NCBI RefSeq assembly: GCF_051014685.1
Contig: NW_027479427.1
Location: forward strand, 1-64,000
Reading direction: 5' to 3'
Origin: Ptiloglossa arizonensis
Lineage: Eukaryota > Arthropoda > Insecta > Hymenoptera > Colletidae
Length of the DNA: 64,000 bases
The notes under the pieces were generated by a model. That model searched no databases. It was not told the DNA's origin and saw only the letters and a program-made list of their open reading frames with translations. This document shows positions 24,504-37,075 of this stretch, in pieces (the first letter of the stretch is position 1; each line of letters opens with the position of its first letter). Made by a program: the position numbers and the translations under genes.

Positions 24504-26644
24504 ACTTTCAGACGCAACAGGAATGTTTGGGTAAGGTCAATCCGTTCGCGAGATATGGGAGTTTGAAGCCAAGGAATGGTTGAGAAGGCAAAAAATTTTT
24601 CGCAATTCTGCTGCTCCGAACGCTTAACCGGAATAGCCTAGGGAAAAAATACACATACCGTTGTAATCGGGCGAGTTTCTACTTTCAGATGCAATAGGAA
24701 TTTTTGGGTTAGGACAATCCGTTCGCGAGATATGGGAGTTTGAAGCCAAGAAATGGTTGAGAAGGCAAACAATTTTTCGCAATTCTGCTGCTGCAAACGC
24801 TTAACTAGTATGGCCTAGGGAAAAAATACGCATGAAGTTGTAATCGGGCGAGTTTCTACTTTCAGAGGCAACAGGAATTTTTGGGTTAGGTCAATCCGTT
24901 CCCGAGATATGGGAGTTTGAAGCTAACAAATGGTTGAGAAGACAACAAATTTTTCGCAATTCTGCTGCTCCAAACGCTTAACCAGAATGGCCTAGGGAAA
25001 AAATACACATACCGGTGTAATCGGGCGAGTTTCTACTTTCAGACGCAACAGGAATTTTTGGGTTAGGTCAATCCGTTCGCGAGATATGGGAGTTTGAAGT
25101 TAAGAAATGGTTGGGAAGACATCAAATTTTTCGCACTTCTGCTGCTCCAAACGCTTAACCAGAATGGCCCAGGGAAAAAATACACTTACCGTTGTAATCG
25201 GGCGAGTATCTACTTTCAGATGCAATAGGAATTTTTGGGTTAGGACAATCCGTTCGCGAGATATGGGAGTTTGAAGCCAAGAAATGGTTGAGAAGGCAAA
25301 CAATTTTTCGCAATTCTGCTGCTCCAAACGCTTAACCCGAAAGGCCTAGGAAAAAAATACACATACCGCTGTAATCGGGCGAGTCTCTACTTTCAGATGC
25401 AATAGGAATTTTTGGGTTAGGTCAATCCGTTCGCGAGATATGGGAGTTTGAAGCCAAGAAATGGTCGAGAAGGCAAAAAATTTTTCGCCATTCTGCTGCT
25501 CCAAACGCTTAACCAGAATGGTCTAGGGAAAAAATACACATACCGGTGTAATCGGGCGTGCTTCTACTTTCAGACGCAACAGGAATTTTTGGGTTAGGTC
25601 AATCCGTTCGTTAGATATGGGAGTTTGAAGCAATGAAATGGTTGAGAAGACAGCAAATTTTTCGCAAATCTGCTGCTCCAAACGCTTAACCAGAATGGCC
25701 TAGGGAAAAAATACACATACCGTTGCAATCGGGCGGGTTTCTACTTTCAGATGCAACAGGAATTTTTGGGTTAGGTCAATCCGTCCGCGAGATATGGGAG
25801 TTTAAAGCTAAGAAATGTTTGAGAAGACAACAAATTTTTCGCAATTCTGCTGCTCCAAACGCTTGACCAGAATGGGCTAGGGATAAAATACACATACCGT
25901 TGTAATCGGGCGAGTTTCTACTTTCAGATGCAATAGGAATTTCTGGGTTAGGTCAATCCGTTCGCGAGATATGGGAGTTTGAAGCCAAGAAATGGTTGAG
26001 AAGGCGAACAATTTTTCGCAATTCTGCTGCTCCAAACGCTTAACCAGACTGGCCTAGGGAAAAAATACACATACCGTTGTAATCGGGCGAGTTTCTACTT
26101 TCAGATGCAATAGGAATTTTTGGGTTAGGTCAATCCGTTCGCTAGATATGGGAGTTTGAAGTTAAGAAATGGTTGGGAAGACATCAAATTTTTCGCACTT
26201 CTGCTGCTCCAAACGCTTAACCAGAATGGCCCAGGGAAAAAATACACTTACCGTTCTAGTCGGGCGAGTTTCTACTTTCAGATGCAATAGGAGTTTTTGG
26301 GTTAGGACAATCCGTTCGCGAGATATGGGAGTTTGAAGCCAAGAAATGGTTGAGAAGGCAAACAATTTTTCGCAATTCTGCTGCTCCAAACACTTAACCA
26401 GAATGGGCTAGGGAAAAAATACACATACCGTTGTAATCGGGCGAGTTTCTACTTTCAGACGCAACAGGAATTTTTGGGTCAGGTCAATCCGTTCGCGAGA
26501 AATGGGAGTTTGAAGCCAAGGAATGGTTGAGAAGGCAAAAAATTTTTCGCCATTCTGCTGCTCCAAACGCTTAACCAGAATGGTCTAGGCAAAAAATACA
26601 CATACCGGTGTTATCGGGCGAGTTTCTACTTTCAGACGCAACAG
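24504..26644. repeat. HOR block C, copy 2
   Basis: Near-identical to copy 1. Differences seen include GCTGCAAACGC near 24,791, GGTCTAGGCAAAA near 26,584 and GGTGTTATCGG near 26,609. Its 3' part is continuous with the segment shared with 14.6-16.3 kb, so block C and that long-range copy were amplified in overlapping steps. Confidence 0.85.
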
Positions 26645-27729
26645 GAATGTTTGGGTAAGGTCAATCCGTTCGCGAGATATGGGAGTTTGAAGCCAAGGAA
26701 TGTTTGAGAAGGCAAAAAATTTTTCGCAATTCTGCTGCTCCGAACGCTTAACCGGAATAGCCTAGGGAAAAAATACACATACCGTTGTAATCGGGCGAGT
26801 TTCTACTTTCAGATGCAATAGGAATTTTTGGGTTAGGACAATCCGTTCGCGAGATATGGGAGTTTGAAGCCAAGAAATGGTTGAGAAGGCAAACAATTTT
26901 TCGCAATTCTGCTGCTCCAAACGCTTAACCAGACTGGCCTAGGGAAAAAATACACATACCGTTGTAATCGGGCGAGTCTCTACTTAATTCTGCTGCTCCA
27001 AACGCTTAACCAGAGTGGCCCAGGAAAAAAATACACTTACCGTTGTAATCGGGCAAGTTTCTACGTTCAGATGCTATAGGAATTTTTGCGTTAGGACAAT
27101 CCGTTCGCGAGATATGGGAGTTTGAAGCCAAGAAATGGTTGAGAAGGCAAACAATTTTTCGCAATTCTGCTGCTCCAAACGCTTAACCCGAATGGCCTAG
27201 GAAAAAAATACACATACCGTTGTAATCGGGCGAGTCTCTACTTTCAGATGCAATAGGAATTTTTGGGTTAGGTCAATCCGTTCGCGAGATATGGGAGTTT
27301 GAAGCCAAGAAATGGTTGAGAAGGCAAACAATTTTTTGCAATTCTGCTGCTCCAAACGCTTAAACAGAATGGCCTAGGGAAAAAATACACATACCGTTGT
27401 AATCGGGCGAGTTTCTACTTTCAGATGCAATAGGAATTTTTGGGTTAGGTCAATCCGTTCGCGAGATATGGGAGTTTGAAGCCAAGAAATGGTTGAGAAG
27501 GCAAACAATTTTTCGCAATTCTGCTGCTCCAAACGCTTAACCAGACTGGCCTAGGGAAAAAATACACATACCGTTGTAATCGGGCGAGTCTCTACTTAAT
27601 TCTGCTGCTCCAAACGCTTAACCAGAATGGCCTAGGGAAAAAATACACATACCGTTGTAATCGGGCGAGTTTCTACTTTCAGATGCATTAGGAATTTTTG
27701 GGTTAGGTCAATCCGTTCGCGAGATATGG

Positions 27730-28440
27730 GAGTCTGAAGCCAAGAAATGGTTGAAAAAGCAAAAATTTTTCGCAAATCTGCTGCACCAAACGCTTAACCA
27801 GAATGGCCTAGGGAAAAAATACACATACCGGTGTAATCGGGCGAGTTTCTACTTTCAGACGCAACAGGAATTTTTGGGTTAGGTCAATCCGTTCGCGAGA
27901 TATGGGAGTTTGAAGCCAAGAAATGGTTGAGAAGGCAAAAAATTTTTCGCCATTCTGCTGCTCCAAACGCTTAACCAGAATGGTCTAGGGAAAAAATACA
28001 CATACCGGTGTAGCCGGGCGAGTTTCTACTTTCAGATGCAACAGGAATTTTTGGGTTAGGTCAATCCGTTCGCGAGATATGGGAGTTTGAAGCCAAGAAA
28101 TGGTTGAGAAGGCAAAAAATTTTTCGCAATTCTGCTGCTCCAAACGCTTAACCGGATGGCCTAGGAAAAAAATACACATACCGTTGTAATCGGGCGAGTT
28201 TCTACTTTCAGATGCAATAGGAATTTTTGGGTTAGGTCAATCCGTTCGCGAGATAGGGGACTGTGAAGCTAAGAAATGGTTGAGAAGACAACAAATTTTT
28301 CGCACTTCTGCTGCTCCAAACGCTTAACCAGATTGGCCTAGGGACAAAGTACCCATACCGTTGTAATCGGGCGAGTTTCTACTTTCAGATGCAATAGGAA
28401 TTTTTGGGTTAGGTCAATCCGTTCGCGAGATATGGGAGTA
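27730..28440. repeat. Mixed full-length monomers
   Basis: Individual monomers with private variants (GAAAAAGCAAAAATTTTTC, CTGCACCAAACGC, GTGTAGCCGGGCG, AACCGGATGGCC) and no close neighbour copy noticed. Nothing other than satellite is present. Confidence 0.7.
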
Positions 28441-30913
28441 TGAAGCTAAGAAATGGTTGAGAAGACAACAAATTTTTCGCACTTCTGCTGCTCCAAACGC
28501 TTAACCAGACTGGCCTAGGGAAAAAATACACATACCGGTGTAATCGGGCGAGTCTCTACTTAATTCTGCTGCTCCAAACGCTTAACCAGACTGGCCTAGG
28601 GTAAAAATACACATACCGTTGTAATCGGGCGAGTTTCTACTTTCAGATGCAATAGGAATTTTTGGGTTAGGTCAATCCGTTCGCGAGATATGGGAGTATG
28701 AAGCTAAGAAATGGTTGAGAAGACAACAAATTTTTCGCACTTCTGCTGCTCCAAACGCTTAACCAGACTGGCCTAGGGAAAAAATACACATACCGGTGTA
28801 ATCGGGCGAGTCCCTACTTAATTCTACTGCTCCAAACGCTTAACCAAAATGGCCTAGGGAAAAAATACACATACCGTTGTCATCGGGCGAGTTTCTACTT
28901 TCAGATGCAATACGAATTTTTGGGTTAGGTCATTCCGTTCGCGAGATATGGGAGTTAAAAGCTAAGAAATGGTTGAGAAGACAACAAATTTTTCGCAATT
29001 CTGCTGCTCCAAACGCTTAACCAGAATGGCCCAGGGAAAAAATACACATACCGTTGTAATCGGGCGAGTTTCTACTTTCAGATGCAATAGGAATTTTTGT
29101 GTTAAGTCAATCCGTTCGCTAGATATGGGAGTTTGAAGCAATGAAATGGTTGAGAAGACAGCAAATTTTTCGCCCTTCTGCTGCTCCAAACGCTTAAACA
29201 GAATGGCCTAGGGAAAAAATACACATACCGTTGTAATCGGGCGAGTTCTACTTTCAGACGCAACAGAAATTTTTGGGTTAGGTCAATCCCTTCGCGAGAC
29301 ATGGGAGTTTGAAGCCAAGAAATTGTTGAGAATGCAAACAATTTTTCGCAATTCTGCTACTCCAAACGCTTAACCCGAATGGCCTAGGAAAAAAATACAC
29401 ATACCGTTGTTATCGGGCGAGTCTCTACTTTCAGATGCAATAGGAATTTTTGGGTTAGGTCAATCCGTTCGCGAGATATGGGAGTTTGAAGCCAAGAAAT
29501 GGTTGAGAAGGCAAACAATTTTTCGCAATTCTGCTGCTCCAAACGCTTAACCAGAATGGCCTAGGGAAAAAATACACATACCGTTGTAATCGGGCGAGTT
29601 TCTACTTTCAGATGCAATAGGAATTTCTGGGTTAGGTCAATCCGTTCGCGAGATAGGGGACTGTGAAGCTAAGAAATGGTTGAGAAGACAACAAATTTTT
29701 CGCACTTCTGCTGCTCCAAACGCTTAACCAGACTGGCCTAGGGAAAAAATACACATACCGGTGTAATCGGGCGAGTCTCTACTTAATTCTGCTGCTCCAA
29801 ACGCTTAACCAGACTGGCCTAGGGTAAAAATACACATACCGTTGTAATCGGGCGAGTTTCTACTTTCAGATGCAATAGGAATTTTTGGGTTAGGTCAATC
29901 CGTTCGCGAGATATGGGAGTATGAAGCTAAGAAATGGTTGAGAAGACAACAAATTTTTCGCACTTCTGCTGCTCCAAACGCTTAACCAGACTGGCCTAGG
30001 GAAAAAATACACATACCGGTGTAATCGGGCGAGTCCCTACTTAATTCTACTGCTCCAAACGCTTAACCAAAATGGCCTAGGGAAAAAATACACATACCGT
30101 TGTCATCGGGCGAGTTTCTACTTTCAGATGCAATACGAATTTTTGGGTTAGGTCATTCCGTTCGCGAGATATGGGAGTTAAAAGCTAAGAAATGGTTGAG
30201 AAGACAACAAATTTTTCGCAATTCTGCTGCTCCAAACGCTTAACCAGAATGGCCCAGGGAAAAAATACACATACCGTTGTAATCGGGCGAGTTTCTACTT
30301 TCAGATGCAATAGGAATTTTTGTGTTAAGTCAATCCGTTCGCTAGATATGGGAGTTTGAAGCAATGAAATGGTTGAGAAGACAGCAAATTTTTCGCCCTT
30401 CTGCTGCTCCAAACGCTTAAACAGAATGGCCTAGGGAAAAAATACACATACCGTTGTAATCGGGCGAGTTCTACTTTCAGACGCAACAGAAATTTTTGGG
30501 TTAGGTCAATCCCTTCGCGAGACATGGGAGTTTGAAGCCAAGAAATGGTTGAGAAGGCAAACAATTTTTCGCAATTCTGCTACTCCAAACGCTTAACCCG
30601 AATGGCCTAGGAAAAAAATACACATACCGTTGTTATCGGGCGAGTCTCTACTTTCAGATGCAATAGGAATTTTTGGGTTAGGTCAATCCGTTCGCGAGAT
30701 ATGGGAGTTTGAAGCCAAGAAATGGTTGAGAAGGCAAACAATTTTTCGCAATTCTGCTGCTCCAAACGCTTAACCAGAATGGCCTAGGGAAAAAATACAC
30801 ATACCGTTGTAATCGGGCGAGTTTCTACTTTCAGATGCAATAGGAATTTTTGGGTTAGGTCAATCCGTTCGCGAGATAGGGGACTGTGAAGCTAAGAAAT
30901 GGTTGAGAAGACA
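28441..30913. repeat. HOR block D: 1,223-bp unit, two tandem copies
   Basis: Positions 28,441-29,690 repeat at 29,664-30,913, offset 1,223, which equals five 177-bp, one 176-bp and two 81-bp units. Markers are CTAGGGTAAAAATAC, GAGTCCCTACTTAATTCTAC, CCGTTGTCATCGGG, GATGCAATACGAAT, GGTCATTCCG, TTGTGTTAAGTC, CGCCCTTCTG and CAATCCCTTCGCGAGAC. One difference is AATTGTTGAGAATGC at about 29,321 against AATGGTTGAGAAGGC in copy two. Confidence 0.87.
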
Positions 30914-33084
30914 AACAATTTTTCGCAATTCTGCTACTCCAAACGCTTAACCCGAATGGCCTAGGAAAAAAATACACATACCGTTGTAATCGGGCGAGAT
31001 TCTACTTTCAGATGCAATAGGAATTTTTGGGTTAGGTCAATCCGTTCGCGAGATATGGGAGTTTGAAGCCAAGAAATGGTTGAGAAGGCAAACAATTTTT
31101 CGCAATTCTGCTACTCCAAACGCTTAACCCGAATGGCCTAGGAAAAAAATACACATACCGTTGTTATCGGGCGAGTCTCTACTTTCAGATGCAATAGGAA
31201 TTTTTGGGTTAGGTCAATCCGTTCGCGAGATATGGGAGTTTGAAGCCAAGAAATGGTTGAGAAGGCAAACAATTTTTCGCAATTCTGCTGCTCCAAACGC
31301 TTAACCAGAATGGCCTAGGGAAAAAATACACATACCGTTGTAATCGGGCGAGTTTCTACTTTCAGATGCAATAGGAATTTTTGGGTTAGGTCAATCCGTT
31401 CGCGAGATAGGGGACTGTGAAGCTAAGAAATGGTTGAGAAGACAACAAATTTTTCGCAATTCTGCTGCTCCAAATGCTTAACCAGATTGGCCTAGGGACA
31501 AAATACCCATACCTTTGTAATCGGGCGAGATTCTACTTTCAGATGCAATAGGAATTTTTGGGTTAGGTCAATCCGTTCGCGAGATATGGGAGTATGAAGC
31601 TAAGAAATGGTTGAGAAGACAACAAATTTTTCGCACTTCTGCTGCTCCAAACGCTTAACCAGACTGGCCTAGGGAAAAAATACACATACCGGTGTAATCG
31701 GGCGAGTCTCTACTTAATTCTGCTGCTCCAAACGCTTAACCAGACTGGCCTAGGGAAAAAATACACATACCGTTGTAATCGGGCGAGTTTCTACTTTCAG
31801 ATGCAATACGAATTTTTTGGTTAGGTCAATCCGTTCAAGAGATATGGGAGTTTGAAGCCAAGAAATGGTTGAGAAGGCAAAAATTTTTCGCAATTCTGCT
31901 GCTCCAAACGCTTAACCAAAATGGCCTAGGGAAAAAATACACATACCGTTGTAATCGGGCGAGTTTCTACTTTCAGATGCAATAGGAATTTTTGGGATAG
32001 ATCAATCCGTTCGCGAGGTATGGGAGTTTGAAGTTAAGAAATGGATGGGAAGACAGCAAATTTTTCGCACTTCTGCTGCTCCAAACGCTTAACCAGAATG
32101 GCCCAGGGAAAAAATACACTTACCGTTGTAATCGTGCGAGTTTCTACTTTCAGATGCAATAGGAATTTTTGGGTTAGGACAATCCGTTCGCGAGATGTGG
32201 GAGTTTGAAGCCAAGAAATGGTTGAGAAGGCAAACAATTTTTCGCAATTCTGCTTCTCCAAACGCTTAACGCGAATGGCCTAGGAAAAAAATACACATAC
32301 CGTTGTAATCGGGCGAGTCTCTACTTTCAGATGCAATAGGAATTTTTGGGTTAGGTCAATCCGTTCGCGAGATATGGGAGTTTGATGCCAAGAAATAGTT
32401 GAGAAGGCAAACAATTTTTCGCAATTCTGCTGCTCCAAACGCTTAACCAGAATGGGCTAGGGAAACAATACACATACCGTTGTAATCGGGCGAGTTTCTA
32501 CTTTCAGACGCAACAGGAATTTTTGGTTTAGGTCAATCCGTTCTCGAGATATGGGAGTGTGAAGCTAAGAAATGGTTGAGAAGACAACAATTTTTTCGCA
32601 CTTCTGCTGCACCAAACGCTTAACCAGAATGGCCTAGGGAAAAAATACACATACCGTTGTAATCGGGCGAGTCTCTACTTTCAGATGCAATAGGAATTTT
32701 TGGGTTAGGTCAATCCGTTCGCGAGATGTGGGAGTTTGAAGCCAAGAAATGGTTGAGAAGGCAAACAATTTTTCGCAATTCTGCTTCTCCAAACGCTTAA
32801 CGCGAATGGCCTAGGAAAAAAATACACATACCGTTGTAATCGGGCGAGTCTCTACTTTCAGATGCAATAGGAATTTTTGGGTTAGGTCAATCCATTCGCG
32901 AGATATGGGAGTTTGAAGTCAAGAAATGGTTGAGAAGGCAAAAAATTGTTCGCAATTCTGCTGCTCCAAACGCTTAACCAGAATGCCCTAGGGAAAAAAT
33001 ACACATACCGTTGTAATCGGGCGAGTTTCTACTTAATTCTGCTGCTCCAAACGCTTAACCAGACTGGCCTAGGGAAAAAATACA
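30914..33084. repeat. Partial repeats of block D and mixed monomers
   Basis: The CTACTCCAAACGC monomer typical of block D appears again near 30,934 and 31,111, with GTTGTTATCGGG near 31,162, and pieces of the GATAGGGGACTG monomer follow. From about 31,850 on are private variants such as TTCAAGAGATATGGG, CTTAACGCGAATGG (near 32,268 and 32,800), GTTCTCGAGAT and GAATGCCCTAGGG. An 81-bp unit near 33,030 is unusual in having GAGTTTCTACTTAATT rather than GAGTCTCTACTTAATT. Confidence 0.75.
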
Positions 33085-34685
33085 CATACCGTTGTAATCG
33101 GGCGAGTTTCTACTTTCAGATGCAATAGGAATTTTTGGGTTAGGTCAATCCGTTCGCGAGATAGGGGACTGTGAAGCTAAGAAATGGTTGAGAAGACAAC
33201 AAATTTTTCGCACTTCTGCTGCTCCAAACGCTTAACCAGACAGGCCTAGGGAAAAAATACACATACCGTTGTAATCGGGCGAGTCTCTACTTAATTCTGC
33301 TGCTCCAAACGCTTAACCAGAATGGCCTAGGGAAAAAATACACATACCGCTGTAATCGGGCGAGTTTCTACTTTCAGACGCAACAGGAATTTTTGGGTTA
33401 GGCCAATCCGTTCGCGAGATATGGGAGTCTGAAGCCAAGGAAAGGTTGAGAAGGCAAAAAATTTTTCGCAATTCTGCTGCTCCAAACGCTTAACCAGAAT
33501 GCCCTAGGGAAAAAATACACATACCGTCGTAATCGGGCGAGTTTCTACTTTCAGATGCAGCAGGAATTTTTGGGTTAGGTCAATCCGTTCCCGAGATATG
33601 GGAGTTTGAAGCCAAGAAATAGTTGAGGAGGCAAACAATTTTTCGCAAATCTGCTGCTCCAAACGTATAACCAGAATGGCCTTGGGAAAAAATACACATA
33701 CCGTCGTAATCGGGCGAGTTTCTACTTTCAGATGCAATAGGAATTTTTGGGTTAGGTCAATCCGTTCGCGAGGTATGGGAGCTTGAAGCTAAGAAATGGT
33801 TGAGAAGACAACAAATTTTTCGCACTTCTGCTGCTCCAAACGCTTAACCCGAATGGCCTAGGAAAAAAATACACATACCGTTGTAATCGGGCGAGTTTCT
33901 ACTTTCAGATGCAATAGGAATTTTTGGGTTAGGTCAATCCGTTCGCGAGATAGGGGACTGTGAAGCTAAGAAATGGTTGAGAAGACAACAAATTTTTCGC
34001 ACTTCTGCTGCTCCAAACGCTTAACCAGACAGGCCTAGGGAAAAAATACACATACCGTTGTAATCGGGCGAGTCTCTACTTAATTCTGCTGCTCCAAACG
34101 CTTAACCAGAATGGCCTAGGGAAAAAATACACATACCGCTGTAATCGGGCGAGTTTCTACTTTCAGACGCAACAGGAATTTTTGGGTTAGGCCAATCCGT
34201 TCGCGAGATATGGGAGTCTGAAGCCAAGGAAAGGTTGAGAAGGCAAAAAATTTTTCGCAATTCTGCTGCTCCAAACGCTTAACCAGAATGCCCTAGGGAA
34301 AAAATACACATACCGTCGTAATCGGGCGAGTTTCTACTTTCAGATGCAGCAGGAATTTTTGGGTTAGGTCAATCCGTTCCCGAGATATGGGAGTTTGAAG
34401 CCAAGAAATAGTTGAGGAGGCAAACAATTTTTCGCAAATCTGCTGCTCCAAACGTATAACCAGAATGGCCTTGGGAAAAAATACACATACCGTCGTAATC
34501 GGGCGAGTTTCTACTTTCAGATGCAATAGGAATTTTTGGGTTAGGTCAATCCGTTCGCGAGGTATGGGAGCTTGAAGCTAAGAAATGGTTGAGAAGACAA
34601 CAAATTTTTCGCACTTCTGCTGCTCCAAACGCTTAACCCGAATGGCCTAGGAAAAAAATACACATACCGTTGTAATCGGGCGAGT
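33085..34685. repeat. HOR block E: 789-bp unit, two tandem copies
   Basis: Offset 789 equals four full monomers plus one 81-bp unit. Markers repeated in order are GATAGGGGACTG, CCAGACAGGCC, CCGCTGTAATCGGG, GGCCAATCCG, AGGAAAGGTTGAG, CCGTCGTAATCGG, GATGCAGCAGG, AATAGTTGAGGAGGC, AACGTATAACC, GCCTTGGGAAA and GAGGTATGGGAGCTTG. No internal difference was noticed, so this is one of the youngest duplications. Confidence 0.87.
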
Positions 34686-36029
34686 CTCTACTTTCAGATG
34701 CAATAGGAATTTTTGGGTTAGGACAATCCGTTCGCGAGATATGGGAGTTTGATGCCAAGAAATGGTTGAGAAGGCAAACAATTTTTCGCAATTCTGCTGC
34801 TCCAAACGCTTAACGCGAATGGCCTAGGAAAAAAATACACATACCGTTGTAATCGGGCGAGTCTCTACTTTCAGATGCAATAGGAATTTTTGGGTTAGGA
34901 CAATCCGTTCGCGAGATATGGGAGTTTGAAGCCAAGAAATGGTTGAGAAGGCAAAAAATTTTTCGCAATTCTGCTGCTCCAAACGCTTAACCGGAATGGC
35001 CTAGGGAAAAAATACACATACCGTTGTAATCGGGTGAGTTTCTACTTTCAGATGGAAATGGAATCTTTGGATTAGGACAATCCGTTCGCGAGATATGGGA
35101 GTTTGAAGCCAAGAAATGGTTGAGAAGGCAAACAATTTTTCGCAATTCTGCTGCTCCAAACGCTTAACCAGAATGTCCCAGGGAAAAAATACACTTACCG
35201 TTGTAATCGGGCGAGTATCTACTTTCAGATGCAATAGGAATTTTTGGGTTTGGACAATCCGTTCGCGAGATATGGGAGTTTGAAGCCAAGAAATGGTTGA
35301 GAAGGCAAACAATTTTTCGCAATTCTGCTGCTCCAAACGCTTAACCCGAATGGCCTAGGAAAAAAATACACATACCGCTGTAATCGGGCGAGTCTCTACT
35401 TTCAGATGCAATAGGAATTTTTGGGTTAGGTCAATCCGTTCGCTAGATATGGGAGTTTGAAGCAATGAAATGGTTGAGAAGACAGCAAATTTTTCGCACT
35501 TCTGCTGCTCCAAACGCTTAACCAGAATGGCCTAGGGAAAAAATACACATACCGTTGTAATCGGGCGAGTTCTACTTTTAGACGCAACAGAAATTTTTGG
35601 GTTAGATCAATCCGTTCGCGAGACATGGGAGTTTGAAGCCAAGAAATGGTTGAGAAGGCAAACAATTTTTCGCAATTCTGCTGCTCCAAACGCTTAACCA
35701 GAATGGCCTAGGGAAAAAATACACATACCGCTGTAATCGGGCGAGTCTCTACTTTCAGATGCAATAGGAATTTTTGGGTTAGGTCAATCCGTTCGCTAGA
35801 TATGGGAGTTTGAAGCAATGAAATCGTTGAGAAGACAACAAATTTTTCGCACTTCTGCTGCTCCAAACGCTTAACCAGAATGGCCTAGGGAAAAAATACA
35901 CATACCGTTGTAATCGGGCGAGTTTCTACTTTCAGATGCAATAGGAATTTTTGAAAAATACACATACCGTTGTAATCGGGCGAGTTTCTACTTTCAGATG
36001 CAACACGAATTTTTGGGTTAGGTAAATCC

Positions 36030-36046
36030 GTTCGCGATATACGGGA
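36030..36046 (+). other. CENP-B-box-like 17-mer, 9/9
   Basis: Perfect match in block F copy 1, after the 62-bp junction near 35,952. No perfect site was seen between 21,294 and here. Confidence 0.6.
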
Positions 36047-36737
36047 GTTTAAAGCTAACAAATGGTTGAGAAGACAACAAATTTTTCGCAATTCTGCTGC
36101 TCCAAACGCTTAACTAGAGTGGCCTAGGGAAAAAATACGCATGAAGTTGTAATCGGGCGAGTTTCTACTTTCAGACGCAGCAGGAATTTTTGGGTTTGGT
36201 CAATCCGTTCGCGAGATAGGGGTCTGTGAAGCTAAGAAATGGTTGAGAAGACAACAAATTTTTCGCACTTCTCCTGCTCCAAACGCTTAACCAGATTGGC
36301 CTAGGGAGAAAATACCCATACCGTTGTAATCGGGCGAGTTTCTACTTTCAGACGCAACAGGAATTTTTGGGTTTGGTCAATCCGTTCGCTAGATATGGGA
36401 GTTTGAAGCAATGAAATGGTTGAGAAGACATCAAATTTTTCGCACTTCTGCTGCTCCAAACGCTTAACCAGAATGGCCCAGGGAAAAAATACACTTACCG
36501 TTGTAATCGGGCGAGTTTCTACTTTCAGATGCAATAGGAATTTTTGGGTTAGGTCAATCCGTTCGCGAGATATGGGAGTTAAAAGCTAGGAAATGGTTGA
36601 AAAGGCAAACAATTTTTCGCAATTCTGCTGCTTCAAACCCTCAACCAGAATAGCCTAGGGAAAAAATACCCATACCGTTGCAATTGGGCGAGTTTCTACT
36701 TTCAAATGCAATAGGAATTTTTGTGTTAGGTAAATCC

Positions 36738-36754
36738 GTTCGCGATATACGGGA
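36738..36754 (+). other. CENP-B-box-like 17-mer, 9/9
   Basis: Perfect match in the TTTTTGTGTTAGG monomer, the counterpart of 12,442. Confidence 0.6.
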
Positions 36755-37075
36755 GTTTAAAGCTAACAAATGGTTGAGAAGACAACAAATTTTTCGCATT
36801 TCTGCTGCTCCAAACGCTTAACTAGAATGGCCTAGGGAAAAAATACGCATGAAGTTGTAATCGGGCGAGTTTCTACTTTCAGACGCAGCAGGAATTTTTG
36901 GGTTTGGTCAATCCGTTCGCGAGATAGGGGTCTGTGAAGCTAAGAAATGGTTGAGAAGACAACAAATTCTTCGCACTTCTCCTGCTCCAAACGCTTAACC
37001 AGATTGGCCTAGGGACAAAATACCCATACCGTTGTAATCGGGCGAGTTTCTACTTTCAGACTCAACAGGAATTTT

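Larger units (their letters stand above)
34902..37075. repeat. Block F, copy 1
   Basis: Matches 39,062-41,055. The offset is 4,160 up to about 36,090, then 3,983 from about 36,267, because one 177-bp monomer present here is missing in copy 2. Markers are GGTGAGTTTC, GATGGAAATGGAATC, GAATGTCCCAGGG, CTACTTTTAGACGC, GAAATCGTTGAG, a 62-bp unit followed by a perfect box, CTCCTGCTCC, GGGAGAAAATACCC and TTCAAACCCTCAACC. Confidence 0.83.

Noticed and set aside
674..33128. Four plus-strand open frames (674-856, 13,487-13,672, 32,946-33,128 and similar).
   Set aside because: They read across ordinary monomers or 81-bp junctions and appear only where a local indel or variant removes a stop; no coding features.
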